Of a stretch of 64,000 nucleotides of DNA, positions 17,001 to 31,700 are shown piece after piece. The notes below the pieces were generated by a model. The model was given only the letters and a program-made list of their open reading frames with translations. It was not told where the DNA came from and searched no databases. Origin of the DNA: Synchiropus splendidus (Eukaryota > Chordata > Actinopteri > Syngnathiformes > Callionymidae); NCBI RefSeq assembly GCF_027744825.2, contig NC_071336.1:10169001-10233000 (forward strand). The letters are read 5' to 3'. The stretch's first letter is position 1. Each line of letters starts with the position of its first letter. A program made the translations under genes and the position numbers.

Positions 17001-20000
17001 AATATGAAATCGAAAAGTGACAACAGTGATGGGGTGCTGCAGGATGCCTCTATTCTTTTCTACCATAGATGGTCACCTGTGCCATGACAACAGTGATCAA
17101 TTTTACGTGCACACTCAGCGTCAGTGGGCAGGAGGGCCACAGGCTTCACAGCGACAAAGTGATGGAGTCGAATCAGACAGAAAAACCTGCTGCTGACTCA
17201 ATTTACGACTTGTCTGTTGGAAACGATAGACAATTCCAACAAATGCAGCAAATCTATTTATCCATCAACTTCCTTGACTTTTTCAAATTGTTTCCATTAA
17301 TCACAATTTCCAATCGTTGGGGAAAAGAATGAATGGCAGGTTAGCTCACAACACTAGCTACTTTTTGCAGCCATTCTGCATTTATTATACCTTTTTCACC
17401 CAAACTGACGGACAGGGTTACTATACATGTAAACTGCCACGGCTTCAGAGCTGCCATGAAAACGAAATGGAAGCATCAAGTGGATAACGCATGGACATGA
17501 TTATGGTGGTTTTCAGCATGTTTTTAACAGACTCTCTTTAACACTCTTTAAATCAATCACACAGAGCCTGAGTACTTAAGGGATTTATTTTCTGAACAGA
17601 AACCCTTTCCATACTCGTGGGAACTTTAAAGAACTTGTATATTTTTAAAATGCATTTAATTTTTTTATGTCATGTTTTGATCCAACAATTGCCTCCTATT
17701 AAGGCATAAAAGGCTTTGAGGCTTCCCTAATAGCAACAATGGGTACATACGCAAAAACACAACAGGATAAACAGGGACACAAACTGTACACAGGCAAGAC
17801 GTTATTAAATGCATCAACGCAAATGCGGATTGTGCCAACTGTTACTGATGTCATTCAATTCATATCATGAACTAGAATCAAAACCCTCAGACGTGTTTCT
17901 GTTACTCACTGTGTACAAAGGTGAATGAGAGGAGCCTGGTCTCACAATTTGGTTCTGCAAGAGCATATAACACGGCATGTGCGATTCCCAGGTTGGCTCA
18001 CACTACCGACAAGGGAATTCTCACCTGATGGCAATCGCAAACTTTCAGCGACAAGGCCAAGGAAACGTGTTCTTGCTAAATTATGCACAAAGACATCGTA
18101 CGCACACATTTGTCTGCTTCGCTACGGAGGCTTTAACGCCTGGCCTCCTTGTCATTCGTACTGTAAAAGCCAAACCGCAGAATTGTCTCTCCGGCCCACA
18201 CGTTAGCAATCTCGACCCGTCTCCGACTTAATCCTCTTTGCATACAGACATCCTCCACAGTGATGCAACGCACATCTCCCGAAATGATAGCCGGTCATTA
18301 CAAGCGACAGAATTGCTGCTGCTGCATTGTGCCAGGTGTATATGTATAGCCTAAGCTGCTCCTCCATGGTGCGCATGCTAAAAAGGCTAGTAAAAGGAGC
18401 AGATAAGTAAGCAGAAATGACTGTGAGAAGTGAGAATGATGCAGCTGAAAGGATCTGTAAGGAAATTAGATGGATGAGTTGTGGTATATTATCCCCTTGT
18501 GATGAAATGCGACACACAGGGAGCTGAAGTGCTGTTTTCGCATATATCCCTGAATGTGCATGCATTTTTTTTTTCACTTCAATCCTCAGGTGGCTATGCT
18601 AAACTATGCTAAACTGACAGAATGCAGATTGAAACAAATGGTTGTGCTTGAGAGTGTTCGGCTGTGGCCAGCACTACTGAGATTCAGCGTACTCTGATCC
18701 GACGTCGGCAGAAGTTGGCTCTCATTACGGCGCCGCTAATGCAGGACGCTGCAGCTCAGCGCTCTAAAATGGAAAAAAAAAAAAAGAACAACAACATGCA
18801 CACGCAGCCACTCTCTGCGGAATAAATCACACAACTTTTCAGGCATTCTAAGAGCCCAGCTCGTCTGATTGATGGACGGACCTGACAGCCACTCAACGTT
18901 GCCAGATTTACTCCGGCCATGATGATGAAGCAATCATCGGCACATCCAGAGCAATGATTGAAATCTCGCAATCGCCCAGGCAGCAAGTGATATTAAAATG
19001 TTTAGCTGTCAAGAGCACATCGATTTGTCATCCACATCACATGCACATTTGTCCAAAGCTATTTACTCCGACTACACTGTGAGCGTTGCACCTCCATCAG
19101 ACCAAACATCATGTGATTTAATTCAATTACGGCAGCAAAAAAGCTTTCCTTCAATTATATATATTCTAGTTAACCCTTTGTGTGTCAAATTTGTTTCAAT
19201 GACGTATTCAACTTTGATACCACTACTTCAAAAGGTTGTGAAAACGGATAGATATAGCGGCATATAGTTCTGTACTTGAGAAACAACCCAGAGTTTCGGA
19301 AGGGAGTAAATTCACTCATCTGGACGGATCATGATGCAAACTGGCAGAGGCCATTGTGCCTTACTGTAATGTCCAAACTATAAGTCTCTACTTTTTTTTC
19401 TTACAGTCTGAATCCTGCCGCTTAAGGAACGACATGGCTAATGTTTGGACTTTTTCAGGTTGAAGAGTGTCATGCTGCCAAAACACTGAGCCTCGCCACA
19501 TGAAACTGATGAAACCACAGGTGTTTTATTTACCTTGGTTTTCGCAGCTCCACCAACACATCTGATCTTCTGGAGGACTGGAGATGATAAGTGGCAGCGT
19601 TGACCGGCAGTGGTGTTGAATTTTTAAAGTGCATTTCAAGCACTTTAATGTAAATAAGAGTCGTGATGTGTGTTCAGGATTCAAGTCCAGAACATTGCCG
19701 GGTTTCTGTAATGAGTCAGTTTCGATGCAGGACGCTGTTTTTAAAACTAGTGCTCCTGATGCGTTGACCTTTCTACGACAGCACTACTGCACCAGTGGCT
19801 TATAGATCGGTGTGGTACGTATGAACAAGATCAATTCTCCTTCTTAAATTTAGTGGGTGTGGCTAACATCCGGAATTTACGGTTCATGCTTTTACAGATG
19901 TTTGTCAAATCCACTGGAGAGACTCTTCCTCATCTCTCAAGCAAACTTTGTCGATGATGAGCCAGCGAAGATGACATTATGAAATATGGAGAGACTGTGT

Positions 20001-23000
20001 AGTCATTTACTAGCATATTTCTGAATTATTTTCTTTGCTGTTCCACTTCAGGCAAAATAAAATGGGTTTGGGTTGCATATAGGCACAACAATAGCTTTGG
20101 CAGAAAGAAGACTTCAGAACCAACCGTGTGGGCCTATTTTAAAATGACATTTTGAGTTTCTCATTATAAACTGAACTGAATTGAACTGAAACAAAAGACA
20201 TTGTAACATTTTCCTCTGGATTATAGTTATTTCTTTTGTTATTAAATGCAAACAGCTGCTATCAGTTCACTCGTGTCCTAATTAAATGGCTACATTAATC
20301 TTTAGATTCACAAAAACAGTCTTAAGAAAAGTGTGAAAAATCCATACAACGCTGCAGGCTCTCGCTAGGCTGATTGTGGTTGACTTCCTTTTACTGCTGA
20401 AGATATGACAAAGCTCACAGGGGGAAGCAAGAGTCTGATACAGTCTGTATGCTATTCAAAAAAGGGAAAATAGCCTACAGTTAATTCTGACCCCGTCTTC
20501 AACCTCAGCCTTGTTCTCGTAAGTCTTTTTGAAGGCCCAAATGTGGAAAAGTGCAACTCCACATGAAACTGGAGGGGAGCAAGGGCTGGATACGTAGGTT
20601 TATTCTGAACGTGTTCTCTGCCCTCACGGTAGCTTACAGTGTTTTCCGCTGCTGTCTATCTTCCTCCTCCTTTTCCACCATAATGGAAATGGATGATAGC
20701 TGCATTCTCCGCACTTTGCAAATGCACGAGCTACCCAGTGCATCAATAGTCCACTGTTGCTATCGCAGCTACGTCCCACTTATTGGAATAATTAGACCTG
20801 CAGCAGCACATGAATGAAGCGACAGAAAGGTTTAGCAAATACAAAAAGAGAACGACACAGGCACGGCTGAAAGAGCCTCTTCGACGTTTCTGTTCAGCTC
20901 TTTTTTGGGCACATGCAAGGTGGTAAATGCAGGGGCTTAGTTTAATTGGGATTATTAAAGCAAGGCATTCATGTGTTATCCGTTCGACACACTTGCAGAC
21001 ACCAGAGAAAGCTCCAGATTAGATGTAGTAAATCCCAGAAAAAAACAAAAAAAAATAGATTTGGATTGAACCACAAAATTTACCTCAACTAAGTCTTCTG
21101 AGGAGAGGTTGTGTTGTGTTGCTTCACCTCCATGAGATTTCCACAATCTGATTTTAGGAGTGACTGGATTTTGGCCTTGTTCTGTCAATTCATTTGAGGT
21201 TCTGAAGATAAAATCTGACACTTACGTGACTCACCAGTGTTGCTAATACACCCAACTCTGCACAGAACCAGCTACAAAAGGACAATATAAAAAAAGTATG
21301 GAATCATTAAAATAAAACTCAACTTTTGTGTGAGGGAGGTGACGAGTTATAAATGCTACCACCGACCACTCATTGTTCTTCTATTCATTTGCCTACATGC
21401 AATAGAAAGTTGGAGCTTTAGAAATTTGGGAACATTACTGAGGCATAGCGTTTATGGCACACTAGATTAAAATCCTTGGAAGGGAACTGTGATTCTGCCA
21501 TGATCCATGTCTTAAATTATGCTATTTTTTTCTGATGCATTTCACTGAAAGTTGTCTTTTCATAAAGTCATGCAATGTGAGCTCTTCTATTTGGCAAAAT
21601 CTATTTTAACTTCTTCAGCAGCAGCACATCACTTAGTCCAACACAAAATTGTCGTTCTGTGTCTTTTCACCACAGTTATTTAGAGAATAGGAATTGAAAA
21701 AAAAAAACAAAGATAAAGGTCAGAATTGATAAAGGACAAGCAAAAATATCCGAGGGTTGAAAATTCCCAACCAACAGCTTTCTTTCAAATATTAATGATT
21801 CGTAGGAGAATTCATTAAAGCAGCAGGGGGGCGGCCAAGGAGAACCTCAAAACGCTTCCTCTGCGATGACTGACAGCCAAGGTGAATCCAGAATGACTCA
21901 CAAATTGTTCTTCGCACCAAAGTAGTGTTCCTTACTCACGCTGTTTTGCAGAAGACGGGAGCAGATTGGCTGTCCATGACCTTAAATGGTTTCCACTTGA
22001 TTTCCATCTTTTGCAACCATTTAGTCTAAGGCCCCTTTTTTTGGATATGCATGGCTTTAGAAGATAACATTCTGATGTGCTCTACAGAAGAAAAGGAGGG
22101 GAGCAGAAACCAAAATGCATTATAACATTTATCTCTCATGAAGAGTAGAAGCCGCTGTGTAAAACAAAAGAGTTCATATTATTCTCTGTAAACAGCAGGA
22201 TTCTGCAGAACACTCACAAGAGAAACCACTAGAGCAGCTTTTCCAAATTACTTTAGTTTGATGTTCTTCTTGAGCTGATACCCAGCATAATGTATGTCAT
22301 ACTGTTGTTGAATCACTGTATGAGCTCTGTCCTTCGTCGGCAAACGCACGCATCAAAGGGGTTATGCTTTCCTAAGGAGCTTATGCAGATACTCCACAGT
22401 TACCTTAAGTGCACTGAGAGATTTGAGCTTAACATCCCGTGACCTCATCGCAGCATTTACACTCTGACCTGATGCAAAACCAGCAAAGTGGCCAAACAGC
22501 AAATGCCACGAGTCAGCAGATTTCGCCCTAAGCCTCGATTATGCTGGTCTGGTGTCTCACCGCTTGTTGAGCGAATAAAAGAAGAGATATTTTGGGTGAG
22601 AGTCCTGAGCAAAGGTGAGAGTCCTCAAAACTCTGGCCTCAGGCAAGTCAATAATTGATAACAACAATAAAGTCAAGTTGGACCAGCAGACACCTCAGAA
22701 ACCCATATATGCGAAATGTTTAATTTACTACCATTATATTTAAAGATATAATGAATTGATATAGTATATGAAGTAAAGGTCGTGATTCTTTCTTTTTTTT
22801 TCTAGATAGAAAGATGTTCTAACACACCTTTATCTGCAGCATTGCGGGAGCAGATCACAGCAACATGACAACCCTGGAGATAAACACACAGTTTGTACAC
22901 AGAAAGTGAGAATAGCGCCGGAGAGTGCGTCGACATCTGGTGATGAAAAAGCTGCTCCACCGCCCCTGCTGCATAAAAATAGAGCAAAGGAAGTGGACTG

Positions 23001-26000
23001 GGACACGGAGCTCTCCAAGTGCTGAAACTTGCATTCTTACTCAGTGGGGAAAAAAGAGGCAAGGTTGCTCTGCTTTTAAGATATGAGCCAATGTACAAGG
23101 TCACCCCAATAAAAAGCTAAAGAAAATGGTGTTTTTAAAGTGTTCCACCCTGAAGAGAAATGAATATGGGAATTAGTGGGTGTTTGAAGAAAATGTTAGT
23201 TCATTCGTCATCCGCAATGCTGCTAAAATACTAGTTAGTCCACCCACCATTTTTTTATGTTTATATATGTAAGCATAAGTCATAGTTGTCGACATTAGAA
23301 AGCAGGTCAAATTAGTTCTACACGAAGAGGTTGAAGGTACTGTAAGGTAATTTGAAGCCATGTCGGCTGTACAGCATCTTATAGCAACATGCCAACCAGG
23401 GTTGTTCACCAAAACGGCAGAGCAAAAATCTTGCCTTTACAATTCCAGAACTCAATATTTCAGCTGGGAGATTGCAGGTCACCCATATTGACACACACAT
23501 GCCTCCAGACGAGAACACATTTCCACTCTGAACGACATCTTTGCTGATGATTTCATATTCCTGACTGTGAATGCAGGCAGAGCTGCACCCTGCTGTCTGA
23601 TAAAACTTAAAAGGTCAATCAAACATTAGCTTGAGGAGATCGTTGGAGGAAAAACCTTTTATCACTCAATTCCCACAGAACTTGGCACTATTCAAAGTGC
23701 TGAGTTTGAATCATGGCCAGTGGCTCGATGCCACCGTTTAAATCATGTTCACTCAACACAGTCTAAATTTCAAATAGCATTTTATGCATTTGATACAAAA
23801 GAGTCTGAGATAAAAGGATCAATTGGTTAAGAATCTTTACACAACTACTGTGTTGACTTGCTGCTCAAATGGTTTCTATTTATCAACAATCTATTAACTT
23901 CCTGGTGGTAGACGCAATGGCTTTTAAAGATTGGAGTTAGGGCAAAGAGTTACAAACAAGGAATTGCCTCAGTAAATAGAGTCTTTAAAGAGAGCAGATA
24001 GTTTACAAAACAAAGTAATTAAGTAAAATGTAGTTTCTCCGGCGAAAGTGAATCTCTACTTCCTGACTGAGGGCCTCGTGGTTAAATTAATTTCCCTCCA
24101 CTCAAGTGCATGGAGGAGAACTGAACACTTTTCAGCGCCACTGGAAAGATTATGTTACTAAATACTAATCTATCCAAACATTGGGACAAGACAAAGTCCC
24201 TGCAGGAATATCTGCTGTCTCTTTACTTTTTAATGTATTCAGGCATCTTCAACAGAAAACAATGGTGGCATTAATAATGGATGGAATCCAAAGTGCTGAT
24301 GAGATCATTTTGGACTGAGGATTTTTGGATGCTGCGAGTAGTCTTCCCGCCCTCACAAAAGAATATTCACAGTGGGTTGATGAGTTGCTTGCTGTCGGAG
24401 CGGAAGGCAATCCGTCGAGGCTGGATCGCTTCAGGCCACACAGGTGAGCTTCATAGATTTCTGGTGGATGTTGGAGCAGAGTTGGGAAGCGAGCTGGAGT
24501 AACTGGAGTAAAATGCCCTCCTTGCACATCACATCCTCCTCTGAGAAATGGGTTGGCAAGGGAAAGAGCTTTGGATCGATGCTGCCGTGTTTGATAGGGC
24601 TTTGCTTTGGCTGACTTTAGTGTGCCACATCTTGACTTGAGAAGACCTAAAAAGATCCAGTGGGCCTGTATAACCCACCTCTGCGTGTTATTTTCACACC
24701 TCCTCTTTCTTCTCCCTGGAGCTCTGCTGAGGCTTTTTACAAGATTGGGATAGTGATGCAGCGCTACTGTGAAAACCCCACTTGCTTCATGGTACCAAAC
24801 ATGGAGCATTGTTTTGTGTCAACTCAACTCCAGATTGAACAAAGTGAAGAAACTACCTTTTTTTTTCTTCAAATAAAAATACATGAGTACTTGAACTCAA
24901 CATTACTGTTTTTTCTGAGCCTTTGCTTATGGACTTGGCTGATCAAAAGGAAGGCCAAAAGGAAAATATGCCCTTCTAACTTTCTGACTGCAGGTTGGTT
25001 TCAAAAGCCTCAGGAATGTATCTGTCAATGTATGTTAACACGCAGATTTGCAGATTGTGTTTAGTGATTCTGAGTCTCTATTGCTGCCAAATCATGCTAA
25101 CTTAGTCTCTCTGAAGTCAGAAATGCCATGATGTGGCCTTGAATTGGATGTCGGACCAATTTCCAATAGTGGAAATCCCTGACACATTTCCAGCGACACA
25201 CTCTATCAAAACCCAGTGACTCCGCTAACACCATCTGTGCCACAAACACAGACACTGTCTGCCTGTCTCACTCCACAGCTTGCAGTTCAACAGAAGTCAA
25301 GTCCATTGCCGGAATATTTGCCTGACTTGCACTGTCAGTGAAAAAGCACAAGTCAAGCCAAACCCAAAACACACAAAAACACATCTACTCATGCCTCAGT
25401 GAATTCCCCATGCATGGAAATGGGAATGAACAGGACTGGTTCGTATTGGAACAGGACAGAGACAGGAATCAAAGAGAAAGATAAACTCGGAAACCCGTGG
25501 AAGAAGGAAATCCGTGCAATTGGTATGGTTGATGGGAAGAGTGCCGCTCATCCAGAAACATCTGGATCATGGTTTATTCAGATTGAGAGACATACTGTTC
25601 AGAAATGGCGCTGCAAATTTCCATTCTGGCCTTTGAAGACTTGAAAGGTGGACTACAAATGAACTTAATTCCCTATTTTTCCAATATTTGGACTCCAGTG
25701 TAACACGTACAACAAGACAATGTGAAGGGTGGCACTACCCAAAAAACAAAACAAAACAAAAAAGGCCCCTTGTAAACTGAATTCAGTTCCAGTCAATAAA
25801 AATCTACTCATTGTAATTACGGTTTAGAATGTCTGTCGTTCTTTAGACGCTACTTTGTGACAGTTGTTCTCGCAAACTCTGTACAAAGCCTCGCCCGCAC
25901 AGTACGCGTCAACACTAACCTTTTCACTCTGCTCCCTCATGCTCAATTTCATTGCCCGTGCTTTGCTTCCACTGGTTAACTGTCTGCACAGCCTCAGAGC

Positions 26001-28701
26001 CTGGACGTCAACAAAACCACTCAAGCCCAACGGCAATAAACCCGAGTCCATGGTTGTTGATCCCTAGGGACAAATTCAGATCTGGCAGTCTCCTTCTAGT
26101 GTGGATTGCTGCTCCATCTGCCCATCCTCAGTATGGTCCAGGTCATATGAAATCCATAACCAAAGCAAACTTTCAGAATCTCCAAAGTTGCGCAGTAACA
26201 AAGTTAAAATGTCTAAAATGTATGCATCCTGCAAATAGAGGCAAATAGAGGCAGACCCTCATCCACATTCACTGACCTTGACACAGTCCACCAGAAAGCT
26301 TGAGACATCTCTAGCTTTTCAACTTAACAAGTTGCAAAAGTGGAGTGGCAAGTTAAAGTCGGTGCCAACTTCATGGAGTCCATATTCAAAAGTAGGATAT
26401 TGCAATATTTCACATTACAACTGGAGAGTGTATAAACAATTGCCATGGAACAATGTGTAAAGTCAGTCAAACTGAATGGAAACTAGTGTCTCAGAAGCAA
26501 CATTTCCAATGAGTTGTGTCCAGGTATTGACAGCTGCTGCACCGCACCTCTTCCATAGCGATGTCTTTGACACACGATGCAGTTTTCTTTGGTGAATACA
26601 ATGTAAATGAGATGCAGTTTTGACAGCCAAGCACAGGCTGATGAGCACATACATTTCCAACCTATCTGCCACAGGTTCAGCCAATATGAAAACCTCTCAG
26701 ATAAATAGTTACTTTAAGGCCATGTGGCCCCGTAGATAAAGTGACATAGGTAACCAAGGGATTGTATGGCAGTTAGACAAATGCTAACCACCAAAAAAAC
26801 GACTCCCCTTAACAGGTATGAGCCATTTAGTCTGCCTAATAGACATTCCTTCAGCTAAAAGAGTGTCTTTTCTCAACATTCTTTCCCCCAAGTGTCCCAT
26901 TGCAATGCATCCGTTCACCTTGCTGGTGAGCAGGAGCTGACTCAAACGATGTATTTCAGGGTGAGAGTTGTTTTCATAAGAGAGCTTCAGGTGAAGCAGA
27001 GGGCTGCAGGGTTTAAAGCTTGTACAGCTCACGTTTCGACAGCCGGTATTGATTCGACAACTGGGCTCGTCGTCTTTGACAGAGTGGACACATTTTAGGG
27101 CCAAAATTAAGCTTCACAAGATGCAAAGAAAGACCAGCTGTGTGCAAAAAGCCCTGCTCGTACACAAGGCATACATAATGCACTTATTACAGCGCAAATA
27201 AATAGACCCATAATCCTCAAAATTGGATTAATATGCTGTGTATTTTGGATGTCTTTGCTTTATATGTACAGCACATGTGCAAACGTTTGAAAACAAACTG
27301 CATCATTATGCAATATTATACATTTGTATGGATGAGTGATCTCCCACTGTCGAAGGATTAGTTACCGACACCCACACTTCAATTTTGAGCATAAGACTGT
27401 GTGTGTGTTCTGCATGCCTGCAAAACAACCTGCTCTACTTTGACACAAGATCCATTCACAGCTCACCACATGATGAAGCGAAACCTTTACCCTGAAAACG
27501 CATTCAATGAAGCACAAAAATCTAAAGAAAAGAACAGCACAATTCGGACTGAACTACTGGTCCACACAACAATGTTCTATTTTCAGCAAACTTAAAATGA
27601 TGAATCTAAATTCATCCAAAATCTAGATGTGTGTCACGGCGGCCGCAAAACCAACCACAGCCAACCAGGATAAACATTCATGAAACCATCTAAAAATGAT
27701 CATTTTTAATCAGAGATGAGTTGTGGGACTCCCTTTATTGGAGCATTAACAATGCAATGTTGCAGGACCTCAAACAAAAGCAATAATCAGTCATTCTATA
27801 TTAGTGTCAACAAGGTTCAAAGCGATTTGAGTTTTCATTGTGACCACTGTGGAGTCAACTGAGGTCTGGAGAAGGCAGTCACAGTGAGCAGGACTAACTC
27901 TATTGTCTCCTTCTCTGAGGGGAGATGGACCAGGAGCATGAAATGAGCCATCTAACAGAAGAAATCCCATATTGTCAGTATTCCAAATTTGAGATGGGCC
28001 ATGAAGTTCAGACAGATGTTGGACCAGAGGGCATCAATGCACACGGACGGGACTGAGGACCATTCCACTCTCATGCATAAAATTATGCCATCCACACTTG
28101 AGGATCAGAGTTCATTTCACACACTGTCCTGCTGCATGAGAAGATTGAAAGCTTGCAAAGACAATCATACACCGAGGAGTCTTTTCAATGAAGACTTCAT
28201 TTGACTGACTGGAATCTAAAAAACACATATGTATGGAATTTTAGGGGAGATTTGATCAATTTCATCCAGAAAAGTGACATATTTTCATCATGGCATTCTT
28301 AAACATGAGGCTGACGCTTATGGATTCTTGTTAAACTATGGACTCCTTTCTCATCCAGGGTTTGAGCTTAAAAAACTGACAAGAATGATGTGTGTTGCAG
28401 TGAAAAACTGACAATGATATTCCCAAATTAAGGCAGATTTCCATTTCACAGAGGCCCCCCGTGCCCTCCATGTTGATCCGTATCTGCCTTACCCAACCAT
28501 CTTCATTTTCCCTCCCCCAGTGACTATCCGAGTAAAATATTCATAAAACTGACATATTACTCTTACACAAAAAAAAATAAAAAAATAAAAATAAGACATG
28601 GATCTCATGATTCATATTCCGGTCACTTGTTTATGTTGTTTTGTTTTATTATTTCTTTTAATATTTTCATTATTGTTTCATCATTTCATGTACCTTTTGT
28701 T
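14013..28701. other. Long non-coding interval, no gene seen
   Basis: About 14.7 kb of unique-looking DNA with very few repeats. The longest open frame of the window lies here (24249-24809, minus, 186 codons). It has no recognised domain, no repeats and no supporting splice context, so I do not call it. Small items: an 18-20 bp near-perfect palindrome at 16171-16190, a 9-bp-arm hairpin at 19624-19648, a tandem 10-mer 'gcaaatagag' twice at about 26231-26250, and A-rich DNA at 28566-28594. Any conserved non-coding elements cannot be recognised without alignments. Confidence 0.5.
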
Positions 28702-28758
28702 TTTGCTTGTATACACACCCACCTACTTCAAAGCTAGGTGGGTGTGTATACAAGCAAA
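28702..28758. repeat. Perfect inverted repeat (24-bp stem, 9-base loop)
   Basis: The left arm at 28702-28725 is TTTGCTTGTATACACACCCA followed by CCTA. The right arm at 28735-28758 is its exact reverse complement. The loop is CTTCAAAGC. The transcript of either strand would form an uninterrupted hairpin of about 57 nt. It could be a recent snap-back duplication from template switching, a fragment of a palindromic MITE, or a short pre-miRNA-like hairpin. I know no miRNA with this sequence, and real pre-miRNAs usually contain mismatches. Confidence 0.85.
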
Positions 28759-31700
28759 GTGGCTCACTCTTCATTTATTAATTCATCTGGATTGTGAATG
28801 ACGGCTGGTTCACAATGGTGCAGCGCTGAAGCATGTGTGTGCATGTTTGCTCTTTCCTCTTGTTAGGACCAATCCATGCATTTTGTTTTTGAAAATGTAG
28901 CAAGTGAATGTAAAAAGTGACTTCAATATAGCCCTTTTCTTTCTTATTATTATTGATAAAACTGTTGATGTGTTTATAAATGTATTTTATTCTTCACTTT
29001 AGCAGTTATTAACATTAGATATACTGGATCAACGCATTTTTCAAACCAAAGAGTCTCAGTGAATAATCACCATTGACAGTTTTGTGATCATTTTGATACG
29101 TAAAAAACTTTAATACAAACCATACTCTCTCATATTCTTGCATGGTCTCACACCCAATTGCTCAAAAAAAAAGAAAGAAAGAAAACCAACCTCTTACCCA
29201 ACACGCAGTGCAACAGCTCAACGTTTAAACTTTTCTAAATAAACAGAAGTAGGCCAAGTCAAAACTTTTGTAATGGGGTCTAGTGAAAGGCATTGCACCC
29301 CTACAGTAGCGGCATTACTGTGACACACCAGGTGTGACGTCTCTTAAACTCACATAGCCGATAGCAATATTTGTGTTGAAATATTTTTAAAATGCAGTAT
29401 TGACACAAACTCCCAAGACACATCAGTTTAAGGTGGCATGGGATACAGCATTTGATATCAGATAGTAAGAGTGCAATGACTTCTAAAGGAATAACCTCCC
29501 AGTCTGAGCAATGTTGCAATGCAAATCTTTCACATCAGACTCACTGGATGCAATAAACAACATCTTCATTTATTCATTGGCAATGTCTGCTTTTGGGCTG
29601 AGTTTTGGCAGGAAAACAAGGAGGCTGTGAGGAAGGGCGGGATGCATGTCACTTGGAACTATTAGAGAAAGGGGAAAATAAGTCCTCTCACATCCGCATG
29701 TCGTGCCATTGTCTGCTGAGAGAATTCATGACCCTGTCTATGAGGAATACAGTAAGCTCTGTGGCACAGATCCAGAATTTCCGCCAAGCAACTCTCTAAA
29801 CTCTTTACTCAATTAGAGAGACCAAAGGAAAGTTGTTGAAATCTTCACAGGGAGCTTTGAACTCAACCGCTTCCATTGCACAAGTGCTTTGTAACTTTTC
29901 CTTCCCAATCAGCAGCAGAAATGCAACAAATCCAGCTTGCTTATGAGCAAATATCTAGTCCAATAAAATCAATGAAACCTACCACAAAGCCCATCACATT
30001 CTGGACACTCGATCAGTCACGTCAAACTGTACATCATTTCATTCTTCAATAGAGGGATTTGTCATTCTCCCAAGTCCTGAAATGCACTACTAAAGTGCAT
30101 TAAAATGTTAAAACGTTTGTACTCCTGGTTCAATAATGTTCCCAATTTTGGAAAATTCAATCTATTGTTCTGTTTGACTTGTCTTTCCATATCATCATAT
30201 CCTCACTCCAATGTTGCCAAGTTTGCGACCCATGTATCGCACCTTTTCCTCTTAATTTGATCATTTCTTTGTTGTCCTTGGTGTCGACGCTTCAGCACAA
30301 CGTGGGAGGCAAAGTCTGCATACAGTCTTGTTTTTGGTTCTTTTAAAGTGTTGGAGAGTGAGAATAGCATTGCCATGTAAGATGAGTGTTCAACCAAGTA
30401 TCTACAGCCTTCTGTTTACGTAATCAGTCTATTTTATGATGGGAAATTTTGTTTTGTTTTGTTATGATTATTATTATTTGAAAAATAAAGTCTGAAATAA
30501 ATATATATTTTTAAAATCTCTATATTCAATCATCTGAACATTTACTTTCTGTGACAAAAATGTGTAAAGATATGCTCTTGACAATTCAGGCAACATTAAA
30601 AAAAATTGTAAAAATTCAACCACACTGGACATTTGGAGTTCAGCCAAGAATTTTACATTGTATTCGGGCTTCGGCCACAAATTTTCATTTCGTTGCATCC
30701 CTCTGTTCGTGTCCAATGGTACAAAGTTTCATATCAGTTATGAATATGGGTTTAGTTAGTTATAGGTTTTAGTACTGTTGGACTCTGTTTACTGTTTGTA
30801 AATACATGAAGAAAGTGCAAAAACACTTCTCGTTCAAATTTTGGGATTCAATCATTTCAGTGATTGCGAGTCCGCATCAAGACAGACCTCTTATAGCTGC
30901 AAGAGACTGTTGTAGTCAAAGCTTTTTCCCACTGGCTGACTTCAGCTGTCACTCAACGGCAAGCATGAAGCGAGGTGTGTGTCTTAGTGTGGCACTCGCT
31001 AACATAGCAATCTTACACTGAACTTAAACATCACATGGTATATGTATAGCATCGCATATGACCATGAACTTTAGTCACACTCACACATTCAGCACCGTGA
31101 GTAAATCTCATAGTGAAACAAAGTAATATATAAAACCAAGTAACGTTATAACCAACGCAACAATGTCAGTTTATGATAGACACCTTCCTTTGTCAATGCT
31201 AGGTCACACATGGCAGGGAAACGTTTGATGAAGTTGAAAAACCTTAACCCCTGTTAATCACTGTAAATAAACCGAGAACCCGCAGTGGTTTGGCTCAGTC
31301 CAAACATCTGTGCTACTTCTCACATGTCCACTGAATACTCCCCCAGCACAGCCTTATACAATTCTAATGAAAAAGTGAGGCATCAACTACACTTCTCACT
31401 GACTCACGTCGAGTTCTCTCTTGCAGCTTTTGGCTAAAGAGTCTGTGGGCGAATCTGAAAAGCATGAAGAAATGACCTCACGCAGTTGCTTGCATTCTCA
31501 GGTCTGTTCCAATCATCCTCTCCTCGACAACCAAAGGCACTCTTGTGTCGACCTCAGGAGAACCCAACTATGCAGACGGAAGTGGCAATGATCTGAATAT
31601 TAAACCCCTCATGACCATCTGATCTTTGGAATGGAACATATCCACAACAATCCGCTTGATGGCTTTCACGCCATTGCTATGTCTTACACATGCAAGAGAC

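Noticed and set aside
24249..24809. Longest open frame in the window, 186 codons on the minus strand
   Set aside because: One frame of this length is within chance for 64 kb in six frames. No domain, signal peptide or compositional pattern is visible, and no splice or promoter context supports it.
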